Positions 8,770-15,121 of a stretch of DNA of 64,000 nt are shown here, one piece after another (the stretch's first letter is position 1; the number at the start of each line of letters is the position of its first letter). A program made the translations under genes and the position numbers. The notes under the pieces were generated by a model that worked only from the letters and a program-made list of their open reading frames with translations, did no database searches and was not told the origin of the DNA. Location of the stretch: the NCBI RefSeq assembly GCF_000717185.1, contig NZ_JNYE01000032.1, positions 1 through 64,000 on the forward strand. The letters are read 5' to 3'. The DNA is from Kitasatospora phosalacinea. Lineage in GTDB: Bacteria > Actinomycetota > Actinomycetes > Streptomycetales > Streptomycetaceae.

Positions 8770-8833
8770 GGCCTGCGGCACGCTGAGGTCCGCGGCGCGC
8801 TGAGGCCCGCGGCGGGCTGAGGGTCGCGGCGCG
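8758..8833. repeat. 17-bp tandem repeat (about 4.4 copies) carrying stop codons
   Basis: Units of the form GCGGCGCGCTGAGGCCT start at 8758, 8775, 8792 and 8809, with a partial fifth. Each full unit contains TGA, at 8767, 8784, 8801 and 8818. Because 17 is not a multiple of 3, these fall in all three forward frames. The first TGA is the stop of the LacI gene. Confidence 0.9.
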
Positions 8834-8840
8834 AGGCCGC

Positions 8841-9239
8841 CTACGGCACGTCGCGGCGGCGCAGGGTCCGCAGGGCCATGGCGAGGGTGACCTCGGTGCC
8901 GTCGCTCCAGGAGCAGACCTCCAGCCAGGAGAGGTAGCCGCCCCGGGCGAAGGCCAGCACCTCGCCGGGGCAGTCACCGTCCTCGGTGCGGATCAGGGCC
9001 TCGGCGGCCACCACGGTGCGCGGGCCGGACGGCGCGGGCCGGACCGCGGCCGTGTCGAGGTCGAAGTGGGCCGTGCCGCACCCGCACGTGCAGCGCTCCC
9101 GCACGCGCAGGTGCGGCAGTTGGGCGCGCAGTGCCAGGTGCACCGGATCGTCGCCGCCGAGGAGCACGTCGAGCACCCCGGCCACGTCGGGAGGAAGGTG
9201 CTCGGGCATGCCCGCACCGTACCCCACCTGCACCGTCAC
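8841..9239 (-). CDS. Hypothetical protein with a CxCGC motif, 132 aa
   Basis: Not recognised. A small soluble protein with RERCTCGCGTAHFDLD in its middle, a Cys cluster that could bind a metal, and a C-terminal FARGGYLSWLEVCSWSDGTEV segment. GTG 9239 is chosen because it begins one base after the stop of the upstream gene (TGA 9243-9241), indicating translational coupling; ATG 9209 is an alternative. Probably one operon with the gene at 9241-9750. Function unknown. Confidence 0.7.
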   Translation of the reverse strand: MTVQVGYGAGMPEHLPPDVAGVLDVLLGGDDPVHLALRAQLPHLRVRERCTCGCGTAHFDLDTAAVRPAPSGPRTVVAAEALIRTEDGDCPGEVLAFARGGYLSWLEVCSWSDGTEVTLAMALRTLRRRDVP

Positions 9240-9240
9240 C

Positions 9241-9750
9241 TCACCTGCCGGGTTCCGGGGCGCACGCCCCGGGCGGCGTCCACATCACCCGGACCCGGTC
9301 GGCGGTCGCGTCGTAGCCGAGCAGCGGCTCGGTGCCGCCGCCCTCGGAAAAGAGCGGGACCGACCTGCCCAGCCGCCGTCCGATCGCTGCCAGGAAGCCG
9401 GACAGCACGTCCAGCCTTTCCTGGCTCTGGAGTTCGCGCAGGTCGACGTCGAAGTCGATCGCCTCGTCGGAGAGGAAGCGGAAGATCGCGCAGACCTCCG
9501 GGGCCGGCCACACCAGCAGGTTCGGGCACTCCGCGTCGTCCGGGCGGGAGAGCACGGCCCCGGCCCGCGGCAGCGGCAGCACCGCGTCGCCCTCGCGGTA
9601 CTCGTGGGCCCAGCCCCGCTGTTGGACCAGGTCGAGGACGGCCTGCCAGTCCGCCGCCGTCGTGCCCGTGACGAACGCATCCGGCAGGTAGCCCCCCTCG
9701 GACGGGTCGAGCAGCCACGCGGTCAGGTCGTCCCAGAACAGGTCGGTCAT
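9241..9750 (-). CDS. Hypothetical protein, 169 aa
   Basis: Not recognised. It starts MTDLFWDDLTAWLLD with AGGA 8 bases upstream of ATG 9750; a GTG at 9774 is possible. Soluble, acidic, with an internal segment on sequence/structure like an alpha-helical protein (FRFLSDEAIDFDVDLRELQ). The frame has strong GC3 bias. Coupled to the following 132-aa gene. No motif gives a function. Confidence 0.72.
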   Translation of the reverse strand: MTDLFWDDLTAWLLDPSEGGYLPDAFVTGTTAADWQAVLDLVQQRGWAHEYREGDAVLPLPRAGAVLSRPDDAECPNLLVWPAPEVCAIFRFLSDEAIDFDVDLRELQSQERLDVLSGFLAAIGRRLGRSVPLFSEGGGTEPLLGYDATADRVRVMWTPPGACAPEPGR

Positions 9751-9842
9751 GCCGCCATCCTGCCCTCCGGACACCGCCGGACCGAACGGATTTCCGGGCG
9801 CCGCAGCCCCGACGGGGAGTCAGCCGCGGCCCCGACGGGAGG

Positions 9843-10257
9843 TCAGGTGCGGAGCAGCGCGAGGGCGAGGGCGAGGGTGCGGGCCCGGCCGGACAGCGAG
9901 GCGTCCCCTCGTGCAGCCCGCCCACCAGCTCGGCCGGCCCGCCCCGCCGCGCCCCCGGGAGCAGGTCGCCGACCGCGGCCGCCACCCGCAGCGCGAGCCG
10001 CCGGGTCTCCTCCGCCGGAGCCGCCAGGCACGGCAGCAGGGCGGGCAGCACCCAGCGGGGCGTGCAGCGCCGCGCGGGCCGGGAACGGGACGGCGGCGGC
10101 CGACGCCGAGTGGACCGGGCCCCGGTGGCGGATCGCGTTCACCGGCTCGTCCTGCGCCGCCGCGACGGCCGCCGGGCCCTCCCCGTACAGGGCCGCCGGC
10201 AGTTCGGGCAGGTCCGCCGCCGGGCCGTACGCGGACGGGACCCCACCGCCGCGGGGC
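9843..10257 (-). pseudogene. Frameshifted gene remnant downstream of lacI
   Basis: Three consecutive minus-strand segments read as one continuous protein only if two frameshifts are corrected. Segment one (about 10250-10060) reads SAYGPAADLPELPAAL through to ARAALHAP. Segment two (about 10055-9905) reads WVLPALLPCLAAPAEETRRLAL through to ELVGGLHEG. Segment three reads DASLSGRARTLALALALLRT and stops at 9843. Each has near-complete GC3 within its own frame and loses it outside. No start codon is left after the LacI stop. It may be a HEAT-like helical protein; two sequencing errors are the alternative explanation. Confidence 0.55.
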
Positions 10258-11310
10258 TCAGTCGGCGGGCGGGGCGGCGGTGGAGCCGCGGGGGGTGAGC
10301 TGGGGGGCGAGGTCCTCGTAGCCGTCGACGGGGCGGCCCGCGACGAGGTCGAGGAGGGTGCGGGCGGCGTGGGCGCCGTAGGCGTGGATGTCGCGGGTGA
10401 GGGCGGTGAGCGGGGGGCGGACGACCTGGACGAGGGGGGAGTCGTCCCAGGCGACCAGGGAGAGGTCCCGGGGGACGGAGAGGCCGAGTTCCTGGGCGAC
10501 GGAGAGGCCGGCGACGGCGGTGATGTCGTTGTCGTAGAGGATCGCGGTGGGGCGGGTGGGGGAGAGCAGCAGGCGGCGGGTGGCGCGGGCGCCCTCCTCG
10601 CCGGTGTAGTCGGTGTGGACAGTGGGCAGCGCGTCCAGGCCGAGGTCGGCGCAGGCGGCGGTGAAGGCCTCGTCGCGGATGGCGGTGTGGACCAGGCCGG
10701 TGAGTCCGGCGACGCGGCCGACCCGGCGGTGGCCGAGGGCGGCGAGGTACTCCATGGTCTCGCGGACGGCGGCGGCGTCGTCGGACCAGACGGGGGTGAG
10801 CCTCCCGGAGCCCGAGGGGTGGCCGATGACGACGGTGGGCAGGCCCATCTCCTCCAGCGCGGGCACCCGGGCGTCGTCGCGGCGCAGGTCGACCAGGATC
10901 GCGCCGTCGATGTGGCGCTCGCCCCACCAGCGGCGGTACGCCTCCAGGCCGCGTTCGTGGTCGGAGACGACCTGGAGGGCGAGCGAGTAGGAGGCGTCGG
11001 AGAGGACCTTCTCGATGCCGCCGATCAGCTCCATGAAGAAGGGCTCGGTGCCGAGCATCCGGGCGGGCCGGCAGAGCGCGAGCCCGACGGCGGCGGCCTT
11101 GGCGCCGCTGAGGGCGCGGGCGGCGCTGTTGCGGACGAAGCCGAGTTCCTCGGCGACGGCGGCGATCTTGGCGCGGGTGGCGTCCGAGACGCCTGGTTGA
11201 CCGTTCAAGGCGTTGGAGACGGAGACCTTGGACACGCCCACGATCTTGGCGATGTCGGCGATGGTCGGCCGCTTCGCCGGCGGGCTCTGCTGCTGGGACA
11301 CCTGCTCCAC
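10258..11310 (-). CDS. LacI-family transcriptional regulator, divergent from the mannanase gene
   Basis: A 350-aa repressor with HTH at residues 14-63 (PTIADIAKIVGVSKVSVSNALNG) and an effector domain closely resembling those of the regulators at 2133 and 7741 (LYDNDITAVAGLSVAQELG, AWDDSPLVQVVRPPLTAL). GTG 11310 has AAAGG 6 bases upstream. It is transcribed divergently from the mannanase gene. The 404-bp spacer holds the mannanase promoter and two operator-like palindromes, so it is the best candidate repressor of mannanase and beta-mannosidase, presumably released by a manno-oligosaccharide (inference). Confidence 0.93.
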   Translation of the reverse strand: MEQVSQQQSPPAKRPTIADIAKIVGVSKVSVSNALNGQPGVSDATRAKIAAVAEELGFVRNSAARALSGAKAAAVGLALCRPARMLGTEPFFMELIGGIEKVLSDASYSLALQVVSDHERGLEAYRRWWGERHIDGAILVDLRRDDARVPALEEMGLPTVVIGHPSGSGRLTPVWSDDAAAVRETMEYLAALGHRRVGRVAGLTGLVHTAIRDEAFTAACADLGLDALPTVHTDYTGEEGARATRRLLLSPTRPTAILYDNDITAVAGLSVAQELGLSVPRDLSLVAWDDSPLVQVVRPPLTALTRDIHAYGAHAARTLLDLVAGRPVDGYEDLAPQLTPRGSTAAPPAD

Positions 11311-11444
11311 GGAACCTTTCAGGACTGCTCGTCGACCGCCCGTCGACCGTTCTGGTGCCGGACGCGGACCTGCTGTGCCCTCTCAAGCTACTACGCGCAC
11401 CCCGCTCCGCTGTAGCCCGGCGCCCCTACCGGGAGGGTGTTCGC

Positions 11445-11458
11445 AACAAACGGTTAAC
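11445..11458 (+). promoter_or_regulatory. LacI-type operator, site A (mannanase promoter, upstream)
   Basis: AACAAAC-GGTTAAC: the right half is a perfect GGTTAAC, the left half weak (10 of 14 matches to GTTAACCGGTTAAC). It ends 6 bp upstream of the -35 box. Confidence 0.5.
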
Positions 11459-11464
11459 CAGGCG

Positions 11465-11494
11465 TTGACAACGATGTCGAGCCGCCAATACGGT
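11465..11494 (+). promoter_or_regulatory. Promoter of the mannanase gene
   Basis: Consensus -35 TTGACA at 11465-11470 and a Streptomyces-like -10 TACGGT at 11489-11494 with an 18-bp spacer. The expected start of transcription is about 11501. Operator-like sites lie on both sides. Confidence 0.6.
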
Positions 11495-11502
11495 CTTCAC
11501 GC

Positions 11503-11516
11503 CTTAATCGGTTAAC
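11503..11516 (+). promoter_or_regulatory. LacI-type operator, site B (mannanase transcription start)
   Basis: CTTAATC-GGTTAAC matches the palindrome GTTAACCGGTTAAC at 12 of 14 positions. It covers the predicted start of transcription, a position expected to block RNA polymerase. Confidence 0.6.
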
Positions 11517-11714
11517 TGCCGATCGGGCAGGCCGCTGGACGCCTGCCCCGCGCACGAGGAGCACCTCCCCGCAAGACCCGGTGCGGACGGCACGCCCCAA
11601 CGAACGTCGCCGTCCGCACCGCCGGCCCCGAGCCCCCGTGATTGGGACACCCGGCGGCCGGGGCACCTCACACCCGCACCTCCCACCCCCACAGCCGGGA
11701 CGAAAGGCACTCGC

Positions 11715-13469
11715 GTGAACCCGAGACTCCAGCACCACCGCTCCACCGCCCCCACCCGCTCCACCCGCTCCACCGCCCCCACCTCCACCCGCCGCTCCGC
11801 CAGGCGCCTGGCGCCGATGGCGTTCCTGCTGGCGGCCTCCGTCGCCGCGGCCGGGCTGACCCTCGGCCGGGCCGACACCGCGCAGGCCGCCGGGGCGGAC
11901 TCGTTCGCGACCCGCTGCGGCGTGCACTTCTGCCTGGACGGCAAGGAGTACTACTTCGCGGGCACCAACACGTACGACATGTTCACCTACGGCGGCAGCT
12001 ACGGCGACACCGAGACCCAGTTCATGGACAAGGCCCGGATCGACGCCCAGTTCGCCAACCTCCAGGCCGACAAGGTCGACGTGGTGCGGCTGTGGATGTT
12101 CAGCCACGAGAACTGGCACGGCTTCGAGAAGTCGAAGGGCGTCTACGACGAGCAGGAGTTCGCCCAGTTCGACTACATCATCCAGTCCGCCAAGGCGCAC
12201 GGCATCCGCCTCGTCCCGGTGTTCGAGAACTACTGGGAGGCCTACGGCGGCATCGACACCCGCCTGCAGTGGGAGGGCCTCTCCGGCGGCCAGCCCGGGC
12301 GGGCCGCGTTCTTCGACAAGACCCGCTGCCCGGGCTGCTTCACCTCGTACAAGAACTACATCTCGTACGCGCTGAACCGGGTCAACCACTACAGCGGCGT
12401 CAAGTACAAGGACGACCCGACCATCTTCGCCTGGGACCTGATGAACGAACCCCGGTACCAGGACCAGAGCGCCGCCGAGAACGTCAACGGGACGACGCTG
12501 CGCGCCTGGGTGGACGAGATGGGCGCGTTCGTGAAGTCGATCGACTCCAAGCACCTGCTGGGCGTCGGCCTGGAGGGCCACGGCAGCAACTACGGCTTCG
12601 GCGGGGACGAGGGCAACCCCTTCGTCCACGTGCAGCAGTCGCCGTACATCGACTACACCTCCGCGCACCCGTACCCGACCGAGTCCTGGGCGAACCTGAG
12701 CCTCGACCAGACCAAGGCGCTGATCCGCTCCTGGATCACCGACTCGCACGACAAGGTCGGGAAGCCGTTCTTCATGGGCGAGTTCAACGTCCACAACGTC
12801 GACCGCTCGGCCTGGTGGGGGCAGCTCTACCCCGACTTCGAGGCCGCGGGCGGCGACGGCAGCGCGTTCTGGTGGTACGCGGACCGCAGCGTGGACGGGA
12901 AGTTCGGCGTGCTGGCCGGGGCGCCCGAACTGTCGGTGTTCCGCGCCCACTCGGACCGGATGCGTGCCAAGTCCGGTCTGACCAGCGGGACTTCCAGCCC
13001 GACGGCGAGCGCGAGTGCGAGCGCGAGTGCGTCCGCCAGTGCGTCGGCCAGTGCCAGCGCCAGTGCGAGTGCCTCCGCGTCCGCGTCCGCGAGCGCGTCC
13101 GCGAGTGCCTCCGCGTCCGCGAGTGCCAGTGCCAGTGCGCCCGCCGGGAGTTGTGCGGTGCACTACGGGCTGTCGGACTGGGGCAGCACCTTCAACGGCG
13201 ACGTGACGGTGAAGAACACCGGCAGCGCGCCGGTCAACGGCTGGCAGGTGGCGTTCGCGTTCCCCGGTGACCAGAAGGTCACCAACATGTGGAACGCGGT
13301 GCCGGTGCAGACCGGCAAGCAGGTGGTGGCGAGCAACCCGGCCTCGTACAACACGGTGATCGCGGCCGGCGGCAGCGTCAACTTCGGCTTCAGCGGCAGC
13401 TCCAGCGTGGGCACCAACGGCGTTCCGGCCGCCTTCACGCTCAACGGCAAGGCCTGTAGCACCTACTGA
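11715..13469 (+). CDS. Secreted GH5 endo-beta-1,4-mannanase with CBM2
   Basis: Extracellular mannan hydrolase (584 aa). Long signal peptide (Arg-rich start, hydrophobic MAFLLAASVAAAGLTL, cleavage near AQAA about residue 57), then a GH5 catalytic barrel to about residue 425, a Ser-Ala repeat linker (about 430-478) and a C-terminal cellulose-binding CBM2 (CAVHYGLSDWGSTFNGDVTVKN pattern, with terminal Cys pair). Proton donor Glu245 lies in the motif LMNEP, nucleophile Glu356 in FMGEFN. The N-terminal GVHFCLDGKEYYFAGTNTYDMF is typical of GH5 mannanases. GTG 11715 has AAAGG upstream. Regulated by the flanking LacI-type operators. Confidence 0.93.
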   Translation: MNPRLQHHRSTAPTRSTRSTAPTSTRRSARRLAPMAFLLAASVAAAGLTLGRADTAQAAGADSFATRCGVHFCLDGKEYYFAGTNTYDMFTYGGSYGDTETQFMDKARIDAQFANLQADKVDVVRLWMFSHENWHGFEKSKGVYDEQEFAQFDYIIQSAKAHGIRLVPVFENYWEAYGGIDTRLQWEGLSGGQPGRAAFFDKTRCPGCFTSYKNYISYALNRVNHYSGVKYKDDPTIFAWDLMNEPRYQDQSAAENVNGTTLRAWVDEMGAFVKSIDSKHLLGVGLEGHGSNYGFGGDEGNPFVHVQQSPYIDYTSAHPYPTESWANLSLDQTKALIRSWITDSHDKVGKPFFMGEFNVHNVDRSAWWGQLYPDFEAAGGDGSAFWWYADRSVDGKFGVLAGAPELSVFRAHSDRMRAKSGLTSGTSSPTASASASASASASASASASASASASASASASASASASASASASASAPAGSCAVHYGLSDWGSTFNGDVTVKNTGSAPVNGWQVAFAFPGDQKVTNMWNAVPVQTGKQVVASNPASYNTVIAAGGSVNFGFSGSSSVGTNGVPAAFTLNGKACSTY

Positions 13470-13554
13470 CGGACAGTCAATTCACTTCGGCTGCCCGGTG
13501 GTCGCCCGGTGAGGGGCGGCCGCCGGGCGGTCGGGCACGAGCAAGAGGGAAGCG

Positions 13555-14871
13555 ATGCGCAGAGGATGGGCCGCCCTGGGGTCGGCGACCGCACTGGTCC
13601 TGGCCCTGGGCGGGTGCACCGGCGGGGGCGGGCCCGCTCCGCTGGAGGGGGTGGTGGCGGAGGCCGACCGGTCGAAGGTGTCGGGGTCGATCACGGTGCT
13701 GACCAACCGGGTCGACCAGGTGAACAGCGGGCTGCTGAAGAAGTACGCGGCCGAGTTCAACGAGCTCTACCCGAAGGTGGAAGTGCACTTCGAGGGCTTC
13801 GTCGACTACGAGGGCGAGGTGGGCAAGCGCCTCGCCGAGGGCGACTACGGTGACGTGCTGCTGATCCCGGACGACCTCCCGGCGGGCCAGTTCCCCACCT
13901 ACTTCGCCTCGTTGGGCAACGCGCGGGAGCTGTCGGACACCTTCGACTACATCGACTACGGCACCGTCGACGAGCGGGTGTACGGCATCGCGAACATCGG
14001 CATCGCCTCCGGGATGGTCTACAACAAGGCGGTGTGGGCGCAGGCGGGCATCACCGAGTGGCCCGCCACGCCGGACCGGTTCCTCGCCGACCTGAAGGCG
14101 ATCAAGGAGAGGACCGGGGCGATCCCGTACTACACCAACTACCACGACGGCTGGCCGCTGCGGCAGTGGACGGACGCGATCGGCGTGCCCAGCTGCGACA
14201 ACACCGCGCGCGACAAGCTGGCCGCCACCGCCGCACCCTGGGCGCCGGGCGGCGACCTGCACGAGATCGACGGCCTGCTGTACCGGATCGTGCACGGGAA
14301 GCTGGCCGAGTCCGAGCCGCAGAGCACCGACTGGGAGCAGTCCAAGAAGCTGCTCGGTACCGGCCGGGTGGCCACCATGGAACTGGGCTCCTGGGCGATC
14401 GCGCAGATGCGGGAGGCCGCGCGGGACGCGGGCGCGGATCCGGACGACATCGGGTTCATGCCGCTGCCGGTGCAGCACGACGGGCACTTCTGCACCGTCG
14501 TGCAGCCGGACTACAAGTACGCGGTCAACGTGCACTCGGCGCACCAGGACGCGGCCAAGGCCTGGCTGGAGTGGTACGTCACCCGCTCCGGCAGCGCCGC
14601 CGCGGAGGAGTCGATCTCCGCGGTGCGCGGCGCCCGGCTGCCCGCCTCGCTGCAACCGCTGGACGACCGGGCGGTGCGGATGATCCCGCAGACCCGGGAG
14701 CAGCTGGCGAAGGTCGACGCGATCGACCGGGCCGCGGGCATCGGCCTGGACGCGCCCGACTACCGGCGCAAGCTGGTCGACCTGGCGGCGGGCACCGCCC
14801 CCGGCGACCTGGACTCCTACTTCGCGGACCTCAACCGGCGCTGGGGCCGGGCGCAGAAGGCGGTCGGCTGA
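13555..14871 (+). CDS. Sugar ABC transporter substrate-binding lipoprotein
   Basis: A CUT1-type solute receptor (438 aa) anchored outside the membrane. It has a lipoprotein signal (MRRGWAALGSATALVLALGG, then Cys of the LGGC lipobox), a Gly-rich spacer, then the SBP fold starting SGSITVLTNRVDQV. AGAGGGAAG precedes ATG 13555. No permease genes are attached; its C-terminus is nearly the same as the binding protein ending at 95, so it may feed the permeases at 186-2023. It sits between mannanase and beta-mannosidase, 85 bp after the mannanase stop, probably co-transcribed with it. Ligand inferred as manno-oligosaccharide. Confidence 0.93.
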   Translation: MRRGWAALGSATALVLALGGCTGGGGPAPLEGVVAEADRSKVSGSITVLTNRVDQVNSGLLKKYAAEFNELYPKVEVHFEGFVDYEGEVGKRLAEGDYGDVLLIPDDLPAGQFPTYFASLGNARELSDTFDYIDYGTVDERVYGIANIGIASGMVYNKAVWAQAGITEWPATPDRFLADLKAIKERTGAIPYYTNYHDGWPLRQWTDAIGVPSCDNTARDKLAATAAPWAPGGDLHEIDGLLYRIVHGKLAESEPQSTDWEQSKKLLGTGRVATMELGSWAIAQMREAARDAGADPDDIGFMPLPVQHDGHFCTVVQPDYKYAVNVHSAHQDAAKAWLEWYVTRSGSAAAEESISAVRGARLPASLQPLDDRAVRMIPQTREQLAKVDAIDRAAGIGLDAPDYRRKLVDLAAGTAPGDLDSYFADLNRRWGRAQKAVG

Positions 14872-14897
14872 GTGCTCCCGCCGGACCGGCCCGTCTG

Positions 14898-14911
14898 GTG
14901 AACCGGTAAAC
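14898..14911 (+). promoter_or_regulatory. LacI-type operator, site C (upstream of beta-mannosidase)
   Basis: GTGAACC-GGTAAAC matches GTTAACCGGTTAAC at 12 of 14 positions. It lies just after the binding-protein stop and 123 bp before site D, a distance that would allow looping. Confidence 0.55.
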
Positions 14912-15020
14912 CTGCTGTCCCGCCCAGCCCGCCCGTGGCTGGTGGGGCAGCAGTGCCGTTCCCGGCTTTCCAGCAGTTCGCGGGCGAGTCGGCGGGCACT
15001 GAAACTCATCAAGGTATTCA

Positions 15021-15034
15021 CATAACCGGTTTAT
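15021..15034 (+). promoter_or_regulatory. LacI-type operator, site D (beta-mannosidase promoter)
   Basis: CATAACC-GGTTTAT contains a perfect AACCGGTT core (15024-15031) and matches the shared palindrome at 10 of 14. It touches a -10-like TATAGA (15032-15037); the -35 is poor (TCAAGG near 15009). Confidence 0.55.
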
Positions 15035-15121
15035 AGACAGGGCCGCTCCGGCGGGGTTACGGTTCTGCTCGCGCCGCAAACCCGACCACCGGTCCGGCCG
15101 AACGACCAAGGAGCCGCACGC

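Larger units (their letters stand above)
11311..11714. promoter_or_regulatory. Divergent regulatory region between lacI and mannanase genes
   Basis: No gene is seen in this 404-bp spacer. It holds the mannanase promoter (11465-11494) flanked by two operator-like sites (11445-11458 and 11503-11516) and a roughly 200-bp leader before the GTG at 11715. The lacI promoter must lie in the left part but I cannot place it. Confidence 0.6.

Noticed and set aside
13004-13141. CRISPR or regulatory repeat in the mannanase gene
   Set aside because: It is the in-frame Ser-Ala linker between the GH5 and CBM2 domains.
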